Shown: positions 1 to 5,612 of the stretch, piece after piece | Layout: the number at the start of each line of letters is the position of its first letter | Position numbering within the stretch: position 1 is the stretch's first letter | NCBI GenBank assembly: GCA_017425745.1 | Contig: JAFOXT010000363.1 | Location: 1-8,973 of the forward strand | Length of the DNA: 8,973 nt | Reading direction: 5' to 3' | Origin: Clostridia bacterium | GTDB taxonomy: Bacteria > Bacillota > Clostridia > Oscillospirales > Acutalibacteraceae | Program-made: the position numbers and the translations under genes | Notes under the pieces: generated by a model | Told to the model about the DNA's origin: nothing | The model's input: only the letters and a program-made list of their open reading frames with translations | Databases searched by the model: none

Positions 1-1
1 G

Positions 2-706
2 CATGTAAGAGATACAGTTTACGGAAGCAGTAAAACTGACGGTTGGGGTCTGGATGTTTTCACAGATGTGCTTTCAAAATATCCTCAGGTTGTGCATATT
101 TCCGGCCACTCTCATTTCCCTGCAAATGACCCGAGAGCTATATGGCAGGGCAGCTTTACAGCCATTAACGATGGCGGTCTTGCATATTATGAGCTTGCTG
201 TAGACGGCAAAAACGGTCAGTTCCCTGAAGATAAGGGCAGAATGAGTCAGGCACTTATTATTGAGGTTGACGCTGAAAACAGAGTGCTTGTAAAGGTGCT
301 TGATGTGGATGCAGGAAGGATTATGAGAGAATTCCTTATCGATAATATTGCTGAAGAAAACAAGACAAAATACTCCTTTGAAGCAAGAAAGGCAAAAGCT
401 TCTGCACCTGTTTTTTCTGATGATGCTGTGCTTCAGTATGAGAAAAAGGGAAGCAAGCATTACATAACCGTGCCTCAGGCAGAGGTAAGCGAGGATAACG
501 AGGTTTTTGTTTACAGAATTTCTGTGCTCAATAAAAACGGCAAGGTTATACATAAGGACTGGGCATTTTCAGAGTACTTCTTTGCAGATAAGGCTCAGAG
601 CATAACCTTTGACGGATTTATGGCACTTGGCAAAAATCTTACAGTCAAGGTTTCAGCAGAGGATGTATGGGGTAACAGAAGCGAAGAACTTGAGATAAAT
701 ATTTAA
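2..706 (+). CDS. Calcineurin-like metallophosphoesterase, C-terminal part (5' end outside window)
   Basis: The reading frame is open from the first bases of the window to a TAA at 704-706, so the gene is cut by the left edge and 234 residues are visible. The segment starts with His-Val-Arg-Asp, and 35 residues in there is a Gly-His-Ser-His motif (about nt 104-115), the usual last metal-ligand motif of calcineurin-like phosphoesterases. It is followed by a beta-rich stretch with NDGGLAYYEL, typical of the end of the catalytic fold. From about visible residue 137 the protein looks like a separate beta-sandwich (Ig/fibronectin-like) ending in a VWGNRSEELEINI-type strand, a kind of C-terminal domain seen in cell-surface or secreted phosphoesterases. 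The signal region and the first metal motifs are outside the window, so substrate and location cannot be read. A GTG at 68 is an internal codon, not a likely start. The gene is separated from the ATP synthase operon by a terminator. Confidence 0.8.
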   Translation, partial: HVRDTVYGSSKTDGWGLDVFTDVLSKYPQVVHISGHSHFPANDPRAIWQGSFTAINDGGLAYYELAVDGKNGQFPEDKGRMSQALIIEVDAENRVLVKVLDVDAGRIMREFLIDNIAEENKTKYSFEARKAKASAPVFSDDAVLQYEKKGSKHYITVPQAEVSEDNEVFVYRISVLNKNGKVIHKDWAFSEYFFADKAQSITFDGFMALGKNLTVKVSAEDVWGNRSEELEINI

Positions 707-723
707 ATAAGGTTTTTATATAA

Positions 724-761
724 AAGGTTCCGTTCACCTGTGTGGACGGAGCTTTCTTTTT
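724..761 (+). terminator. Intrinsic terminator after the metallophosphoesterase gene
   Basis: The core stem pairs 729-737 with 742-750 (TCCGTTCAC against GTGGACGGA, one G-T pair) around a four-base CTGT loop. It can extend through further, partly wobble, pairs to 724 and 755. The run CTTTTT (756-761) follows at once. It lies 18 nt after the stop codon, which fits Rho-independent termination and separates this gene from the atp promoter. Confidence 0.85.
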
Positions 762-820
762 ATGTAACATAAGTGACAAAAAACTGATGAAAATATAATT
801 ATAATATTACAGTATTACTA

Positions 821-848
821 TTGAAAAAAGAAATCAAAGTGCTATAAT
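821..848 (+). promoter_or_regulatory. Predicted sigma-A promoter of the atp operon
   Basis: TTGAAA (821-826, five of six consensus bases) and a perfect TATAAT (843-848) are separated by 16 nt. The preceding 780-820 region is very A+T rich and could act as an UP-like element. Transcription would start near 855, giving a leader of about 25 nt before the TTG start codon at 881. No obvious operator or riboswitch fits in so short a leader. A second TATAAT at 794-799 has a poorer -35 partner. Confidence 0.75.
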
Positions 849-871
849 AACTGTAAAATAAAAACAAAGCC

Positions 872-877
872 GGTGAT
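872..877 (+). promoter_or_regulatory. Ribosome binding site supporting a TTG start
   Basis: GGTGAT is complementary to the 3' side of the anti-Shine-Dalgarno region (AUCACC in 16S rRNA) rather than to its CCUCC core. Allowing for this shifted pairing, the distance to TTG at 881 is normal. It is the main support for the non-ATG start of the first gene of the operon. Confidence 0.5.
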
Positions 878-880
878 TAT

Positions 881-1210
881 TTGAACCATAATATAATCGG
901 AGCAATAGTTGCAGCAATAGCGGGCGTTGTTATTGCCTTAATCAACTATATTTTTTCAAAAAAAGTGCTTATCAACGCTCCGGAGAAATATTCTCTTATT
1001 ACAGTGGTAAGACAGATTTTACAGGTTGGTTTTCTTGTGGTTGTTTATTTTACAGGCACAAAAACTCAGCTCGCTGACCCTGTTTATCTTCTTATCGGTG
1101 CAGTTTTAGGTATGACAGTACCTATGATTTATTTTACAAAAAAGCTTCTGCTTATCAATGAGACCGAAGCTAAAGCAAAAAACAAAAAGGAGGATGAAGC
1201 TGATGGGTGA
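881..1210 (+). CDS. atpI: ATP synthase protein I-like membrane protein
   Basis: This small 109-residue membrane protein is encoded first in the operon, the usual place of atpI. AtpI proteins are linked to assembly of the c-ring and to cation supply, but are not structural subunits of the finished enzyme. Three membrane spans are visible at about residues 5-26, 40-60 and 67-86, followed by a charged Lys/Glu-rich tail. The LADPVYLLIGAVLG segment resembles the last helix pair of the ATP-synt_I family. The usual family pattern is four spans, so the first appears to be missing. The start is TTG at 881, supported by GGTGAT just upstream, and no better start is available in the same frame before the hydrophobic region. 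The stop overlaps the start of atpB by 8 nt, implying translational coupling. The family assignment rests on position and topology more than on strong motifs. Confidence 0.68.
   Translation: MNHNIIGAIVAAIAGVVIALINYIFSKKVLINAPEKYSLITVVRQILQVGFLVVVYFTGTKTQLADPVYLLIGAVLGMTVPMIYFTKKLLLINETEAKAKNKKEDEADG
1189..1193 (+). promoter_or_regulatory. Ribosome binding site that fixes the atpB start
   Basis: GGAGG lies 9 nt before ATG 1203. An in-frame ATG at 1194 directly abuts this site and has no spacing, and an ATG at 1158 has no comparable site. ATG 1203 is therefore preferred, giving an 8-nt overlap with the preceding gene. Confidence 0.75.
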
Positions 1211-1874
1211 AAAATCCGAGGTAATTATTGAACTCTTCGGAATATTTGATGTAACGGGCGAAGTCATAACAATGTGGATAATGCTCGGCGTGCTGACAAT
1301 AATTTCTCTCATTGTCAGATTCAATCTCAAGGAGCGACCCGGTAAATTTCAGAATGTTGTAGAAACCGGTGTTGAATATCTTGATAATTTCTTTACAGAT
1401 ATTCTGGGTAAAAAGAAGGCAAGAAAATATTTTACCTTTCTTGCATCACTTTTTATTTTCATTATCTTCTCAAACTATTCGGGTATGATTCCCGGTGTTG
1501 GGCTTACGGATTATGTAAAAGCGCCTACAGCGTCACTTTCCGTGACGGCAGGACTCGGTGTACTGACCTTCCTTTTCCTGCAGATTTCAGGTCTCAGACA
1601 CAACGTTAAGCATTACTTCAAACGATTTGTAATGCCAATGTTCTTTATGTTGCCGCTTCTTATACTCGATGAGTTTATCAAGCCTGCATCGCTTGCTCTC
1701 AGACTTTACGGTAACATTTTCGGTGAAGAAATGGTAACAGAAGAGCTTTACCATATTTTCCCCATAGGCGCACCTGTTATTATGATGGTGCTTTCACTTT
1801 TATTCTGTGCTTTACAGGCTATGGTTTTCACTATGCTTGTATCGATATACTTGGAAGAAGTAACTGAAGATTAA
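1203..1874 (+). CDS. atpB: F1Fo ATP synthase subunit a
   Basis: This is the membrane stator subunit of Fo that forms the two half-channels beside the c-ring. With the start at 1203 the protein has 223 residues, at the short end for bacterial subunit a. The decisive motif is SLALRLYGNIFGEE: Arg167 corresponds to the essential Arg210 of E. coli, followed by Asn171 and Glu176 (Glu219 equivalent). Gln205 in the last span (LQAMVFTMLVSIYL) matches the conserved Gln252. Hydrophobic spans lie at about residues 21-40, 76-96, 113-130, 142-158 and 188-215. The loop FSNYSGMIPG (about 89-98) is also family-typical. A longer reading from ATG 1158 would add a Lys/Arg-rich peptide inside atpI and is not supported by a ribosome site. 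Gene order and a 28-nt gap to atpE support the assignment. Confidence 0.96.
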   Translation: MGEKSEVIIELFGIFDVTGEVITMWIMLGVLTIISLIVRFNLKERPGKFQNVVETGVEYLDNFFTDILGKKKARKYFTFLASLFIFIIFSNYSGMIPGVGLTDYVKAPTASLSVTAGLGVLTFLFLQISGLRHNVKHYFKRFVMPMFFMLPLLILDEFIKPASLALRLYGNIFGEEMVTEELYHIFPIGAPVIMMVLSLLFCALQAMVFTMLVSIYLEEVTED

Positions 1875-1902
1875 TTTTTAAATTCAAAGGAGTAGATTCA
1901 AA

Positions 1903-2133
1903 ATGACAAATTCAGCAATTATCGCAATCGCAGCAGCACTCGCAATCGCATTCAGTACACTCGGCCCCGCAATCGGTCAGGGAATGACAGCAAAGGCAGC
2001 TATGGAAGGCATAGCACGTCAGCCTGATGCTGCAAAGGATATCCGTTCAACTCTTATCATTTCTCTTGCTCTTATGGAAGCGCTTACAATTTACGGCCTT
2101 CTTATTGCATTTATGCTTGTTAGCAAAATCTGA
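1903..2133 (+). CDS. atpE: F1Fo ATP synthase subunit c
   Basis: This 76-residue hairpin protein forms the rotating Fo ring. Two hydrophobic helices are joined by the polar loop ARQPDA (residues 38-43). The ion-binding carboxylate is Glu59 in LMEALTIYGLL, with Gln26 in helix 1 and Tyr64 nearby. Sodium-type rings, such as that of Ilyobacter, carry Ser/Thr directly after the Glu; here Ala60-Leu61 follow, the arrangement found in chloroplast-type proton rings, so a proton ring is inferred. The helix-1 packing motif GxGxGxG reads GPAIGQG (residues 21-27), with the second Gly changed to Ala. AAAGGAG at 1886-1892 precedes ATG 1903, one of the better ribosome sites in the operon, as expected for the subunit needed in most copies. 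Confidence 0.97.
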   Translation: MTNSAIIAIAAALAIAFSTLGPAIGQGMTAKAAMEGIARQPDAAKDIRSTLIISLALMEALTIYGLLIAFMLVSKI

Positions 2134-2144
2134 GGAAGCAGACT

Positions 2145-2570
2145 ATGAATATACAGCCATCAGTTATTGTCTGGACTGTAATATGCTTTGTTCTGCTTAT
2201 GCTTATACTTAAGAATCTTCTTTTCAAGCCTGTGCTTGAGGTTCTTGATAAGCGTCAGGAAAAAATTGCCTCAGCTAAAAAGAAGCTTCGCGATATAGAA
2301 AGAATAAAAGCGGAAAATGAAAGAAATCTTGCTGAAGAAAAAGCCAGAGCAGAAGCAAAGAGTATTGCTGAGGCTAAGGAAAAAGTTCAGCAGATACAGT
2401 CCGGCGGAAAAAAAGAAATTGAAAATGCTCACAGAAAATGCCTTTCAGATATTGAGGAATACAGAAGCGGCATTAAAGGGGAGTATGACAATATAGTTTA
2501 TTCCGTTGCTCCTAAAATGGAAACAGCGGCGGCTATTTTTGCCAAAAACATAATCTCCAATAGGATTTGA
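2145..2570 (+). CDS. atpF: F1Fo ATP synthase subunit b
   Basis: This is a peripheral-stalk subunit, anchored in the membrane by one N-terminal helix (about residues 5-27) and continuing as a long charged helix rich in Ala, Lys and Glu. The junction FKPVLEVLDKRQEKI (27-41) is the classic sequence just after the b-subunit membrane span. At 141 residues it is shorter than the usual 155-175, and a Gly-Gly (87-88) interrupts the coiled coil. The C-terminal KMETAAAIFAKNI resembles the delta-contacting end of b. It starts 11 nt after atpE, with AGGA overlapping the atpE stop region. The next gene begins with a second b-type anchor, so this protein probably pairs with that segment as a b/b' heterodimer instead of forming only a homodimer. 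Confidence 0.93.
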   Translation: MNIQPSVIVWTVICFVLLMLILKNLLFKPVLEVLDKRQEKIASAKKKLRDIERIKAENERNLAEEKARAEAKSIAEAKEKVQQIQSGGKKEIENAHRKCLSDIEEYRSGIKGEYDNIVYSVAPKMETAAAIFAKNIISNRI

Positions 2571-2574
2571 TATT

Positions 2575-4785
2575 ATGGAAATACAATATGTAATAATAAA
2601 TTTTCTGATTCTTGTCACCGTACTTGTTCTTGTGGGAAGAAAAACCGTTAAAAGAATTTTCGGCGGCAGATATGAGAAAATTATAGAAGACCTTGACAAG
2701 GCAGAGGAAATTGAAAAAATGCCGATGCCCGAAACAGAAGAGCCGTCTGCTGAAGCTTTTGCTGTGGATTGCAGCGAAGAAATTGCAAAAGCAGAAGGCC
2801 TTGTTGCAGAAAAGGTTGCTTCAATTGAAGCCTTCAGAGAAAGAGAAAAAAGCGAAATTCACCGCGCTATGATTGAGGCTGCACGTAAAGAGCTTTTTTC
2901 AGTTATGAAAGAGCACGTAGTGAATCTTTTCTCATATGAAAAATATCTTAACGAAGTAAAAGCCCTTGACCGTCAGATTATTGACAGAATTCTCGGTATG
3001 ATTACCCTTACACCGGGCGATATGGCTTATCTTAAGCACCACGATGTGCTTTACGTGACTCTTACTTCTGCTTATCCTCTTCCGAAGGATATAGTTGAAA
3101 GCGTAGACAAGGCAACCACTGAACTGCTTGATACAGTTAACGGAAAAACTTCATTATGGGTTCTTGAGGATAAAGAGCTTATAGGCGGTCTCCGTCTCAG
3201 AATCGGTGATACTGTTTATGACGGAACAATTGCTGAAGAGCTTTATCAGTTCGGAAAAACTCTCAGCCGTGAGCCTATAATGCACGATGACACAGTAGGC
3301 CACCTTATTCAGGAATTTACTGAAAGGGCTGAAAGCTTCAAGCCTCAGATTCATAAATATCAGCTCGGCAGAGTTATGACTGTTTCTGACGGTATCTGCT
3401 GGATGGACGGTCTTGCTGACATTATGTACGGTGAAGTTGTTGAGTTTGAATGCGGCGAAAGAGGTATGGTTCTTGACATTCAGCAGAATCGTATCGGCTG
3501 CGTTATTTTCGGCGAATTTGAGCATATCGAAAGCGGCAGCAGAGTAAGACGTGTGGGCAGAATTGCTTCTGTTCCCGTTGGTGAATGTCTTCTCGGCAGA
3601 GTCGTTGATGCACTGGGTAATCCCATTGACGCTATGGGTTATCTTCCCTATAAGGAAACACGACCCATTGAAAACAAGGCTCCCGGTATTCTTGACAGAG
3701 CTCCCGTAAATTCACCTCTTCATACAGGTATCAAGGCTATTGACGCTCTTGTTCCTATCGGTAAGGGACAGAGAGAGCTTATTATCGGTGACAGACAGAC
3801 AGGTAAAACTGCTGTTATTATTGATACAATCATAAATCAGAAGGATAAGGATACTATCTGTATTTATGTTGCAATAGGACAGAAGGACACTCTTGTAGCT
3901 GAAATCAAAGAAAAGCTTGCCTCCAACGGTGCTATGGATTACACCACAATTATTGCCGTGCCGGCTTCAGCTTCTGCAGCGCTTCAGTATATTGCGCCGT
4001 TTTCAGGTACAGCTATGGCTGAATACTTTATGTATGAGGGCAAGGATGTACTTATAATTTATGACGACCTTTCAAAGCATGCGGTAGCTTACCGTGAGCT
4101 TTCACTTCTGCTTCACAGACCCTCAGGCCGTGAAGCTTATCCCGGTGATATTTTCTACCTTCACTCAAGACTTCTTGAAAGAGCTGCTCATCTTTCCGAT
4201 GAGCTTGGCGGCGGTTCAATTACGGCTCTTCCGATTATTGAAACTCAGGCAGGCGACATTTCTGCCTATATTCCCACTAACGTTATTTCAATTACAGACG
4301 GTCAGATTTTCCTTGATGCAGAGCTTTTCAATGAGGGTCAGCGACCTGCTGTAAACGTTGGTCTTTCTGTATCACGAGTAGGCGGTGCAGCACAGACTCC
4401 CTCAATGAAAAAGGTTTCTTCTTCTCTTCGTACTCGTCTTGCACAGTACAGAGAGCTTGCTGAATTTATGCAGTTCGGCTCAGACATAGATGACGAAACA
4501 AAGAAGACTCTTGCTTCGGGCAGACTTCTTACAGAAGCACTCCGTCAGCCCAGATATGCACCCGTTGAGGATAATATGCAGACAATTCTTATTTTTGCGG
4601 TAAGTGAAGGTTATGCAGACGGAATTTCTCCCGAGGATATGGAAAGGTTTGAAAAAGACCTTTATAAATATTTCCGAGAGGAAAAAGCAGAGCTTGCACT
4701 TAAAATTAAAACCGCCAAGAAATTTGACGATGAGCTGAAAGCTTCACTTAAAAAGGCACTCAGTGAATTTGCTGAGAGGTTATAA
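2575..4785 (+). CDS. atpA: Fused ATP synthase b'-delta-alpha protein
   Basis: One 736-residue frame carries parts of three subunits. Residues 1-21 form a membrane anchor with the b-type motif INFLIL, followed by a charged stalk to about 125 that is interrupted by a Pro/Glu-rich stretch (48-60). Residues 157-232 match the delta/OSCP C-terminal domain: LYVTLTSAYPLP, then ELIGGLRLRIGDTVYDG. The six-helix N-terminal domain of delta is not recognisable. From about 236 to the end is a full-length alpha subunit: P-loop GDRQTGKT (405-412), Walker B LIIYDD (493-498), the alpha/beta signature PAVNVGLSVS (591-600), Arg601 in SRVGGAAQ (the alpha arginine of the catalytic interface), and LAQYRELAEFMQFGSDID (622-639). 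Alpha is normally about 500 residues and stands alone. The start at ATG 2575 has AGGAT 8 nt upstream, 4 nt after atpF. An internal ATG at 3280 could start a free alpha. A sequence error at the junction is the main alternative to a true fusion. Confidence 0.88.
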   Translation: MEIQYVIINFLILVTVLVLVGRKTVKRIFGGRYEKIIEDLDKAEEIEKMPMPETEEPSAEAFAVDCSEEIAKAEGLVAEKVASIEAFREREKSEIHRAMIEAARKELFSVMKEHVVNLFSYEKYLNEVKALDRQIIDRILGMITLTPGDMAYLKHHDVLYVTLTSAYPLPKDIVESVDKATTELLDTVNGKTSLWVLEDKELIGGLRLRIGDTVYDGTIAEELYQFGKTLSREPIMHDDTVGHLIQEFTERAESFKPQIHKYQLGRVMTVSDGICWMDGLADIMYGEVVEFECGERGMVLDIQQNRIGCVIFGEFEHIESGSRVRRVGRIASVPVGECLLGRVVDALGNPIDAMGYLPYKETRPIENKAPGILDRAPVNSPLHTGIKAIDALVPIGKGQRELIIGDRQTGKTAVIIDTIINQKDKDTICIYVAIGQKDTLVAEIKEKLASNGAMDYTTIIAVPASASAALQYIAPFSGTAMAEYFMYEGKDVLIIYDDLSKHAVAYRELSLLLHRPSGREAYPGDIFYLHSRLLERAAHLSDELGGGSITALPIIETQAGDISAYIPTNVISITDGQIFLDAELFNEGQRPAVNVGLSVSRVGGAAQTPSMKKVSSSLRTRLAQYRELAEFMQFGSDIDDETKKTLASGRLLTEALRQPRYAPVEDNMQTILIFAVSEGYADGISPEDMERFEKDLYKYFREEKAELALKIKTAKKFDDELKASLKKALSEFAERL
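3255..3282 (+). other. Delta/alpha junction with A5 run and out-of-frame TAATG
   Basis: Within the fused ORF, five A's at 3255-3259 are followed by TGA at 3270-3272 in the -1 frame and TAA at 3278-3280 in the +1 frame. The TAA overlaps the in-frame ATG at 3280-3282 (TAATG). Either frame change at the A run would end the b'-delta part and leave alpha to start at ATG 3280. The nearest purine-rich triplet is GAG at 3271-3273, 6 nt before the ATG, which is only a weak ribosome site. Confidence 0.6.
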
Positions 4786-4787
4786 TT

Positions 4788-5612
4788 ATGGCTACAGTTC
4801 AGAGTTTAAAAAAGAAATTGCAGACTATCCGTTCAACTACAAAGCTTACCCGTGCTATGAAAACTGCTTCTACGGTGAAATATTCTAAGCTTAGCTCAAT
4901 TTATAGCGAATATGAAAAATTTGCCGATGAATATCTTTGTCTTTACGAAAGCTACGGCAGAGAGTTTAATTCGGCTATTGCCTGCACAAACCCTGATGCA
5001 CCATGCTGCTATGTTGTAATTACATCAAACAAGGGTATGTGCGGTGCCTTTAATACTGAGATTCTCAGCTTTTTTACAGAGTTATATAAAGAAGGTATTG
5101 TAGTTTCCTGTGGAAAAAAAGCTACGGAATATTTTGAAAAAAAGTCTGTAGCAGTTGAAAAAAGCTTTGTGTTTGATGATATTCCGGGCTATGACCAGGT
5201 AAAAGAGCTTTTCGGTTATATCCGTACATTAATGGAAGAAGGAAAAATCTCTTCGGTTAAAACTGTTTATCCGGAATATATAAATATGATAAAGCAGACA
5301 CCCGTCTGCAAGGAGCTTTTCGCTGCTGAGGAAAAAGCAGCAGACAGTGAGGCACCGATTTTTGTGCCGGACAGAGAAACAGTAATTAAAAGCCTTGCTG
5401 AAAAAATCTTTCTCTCCGTGCTTTATAAAAGGGTGCTTGAAACTGCTCTTGGTGCGCAGGCATCAACTCTTACTGCAATGCGTTCGGCTTACGATACAGC
5501 TTGTGAATACAGTGCAAAATTAGAAACAGAAATGAACAGAAAGCGTCAGAGTCAGGTTACTGCTGACGTAATAGAAATCTCATCTGAATTCTCAATGAAA
5601 GGGGATATATGA
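4788..5612 (+). CDS. atpG: F1Fo ATP synthase subunit gamma
   Basis: This is the central rotor shaft of F1, turning inside the alpha/beta hexamer and carrying epsilon. The protein has 274 residues, slightly shorter than the usual 285-300. The N-terminal helix LKKKLQTIRSTTKLTRAMKT (7-26) matches the family pattern, including the Met in TRAMK. The Rossmann-like core shows SNKGMCGAFN (80-89), which replaces the common SDRGLCGGLN. The C-terminal helix has NRKRQSQVTADVIEI (250-264), equivalent to the conserved NKARQxxITxELxEI. In the preceding helix, the common SExxAR motif reads GAQAST, so a usually conserved Glu and Arg are replaced by Ala and Thr. GAGAGGT (4774-4780) supports ATG 4788, two bases after the preceding stop. 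The last codons overlap the start of atpD by 4 nt. Confidence 0.95.
   Translation: MATVQSLKKKLQTIRSTTKLTRAMKTASTVKYSKLSSIYSEYEKFADEYLCLYESYGREFNSAIACTNPDAPCCYVVITSNKGMCGAFNTEILSFFTELYKEGIVVSCGKKATEYFEKKSVAVEKSFVFDDIPGYDQVKELFGYIRTLMEEGKISSVKTVYPEYINMIKQTPVCKELFAAEEKAADSEAPIFVPDRETVIKSLAEKIFLSVLYKRVLETALGAQASTLTAMRSAYDTACEYSAKLETEMNRKRQSQVTADVIEISSEFSMKGDI

Noticed and set aside
74..553. 159-codon open frame on the - strand opposite the phosphoesterase
   Set aside because: The + strand frame carries clear family motifs; the - strand product is Cys/His-rich low-quality sequence with no support.
68..706. GTG at 68 as the start of the first gene
   Set aside because: The same frame is open to the window edge and encodes family-like sequence before it, so the gene is truncated by the window and does not start there.
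771..799. Second promoter using GTGACA and TATAAT at 794-799
   Set aside because: The spacer is about 15 nt and the -35 weaker; the promoter at 821-848 is clearly better.
1158..1202. N-terminal extension of subunit a from ATG 1158
   Set aside because: It has no ribosome site, adds a Lys/Arg-rich peptide unlike subunit a, and lies fully within atpI; GGAGG points to ATG 1203.
3154..3525. Open frame on the - strand inside the fused gene
   Set aside because: It is a shadow of the conserved delta/alpha coding sequence, with no ribosome site or family features.
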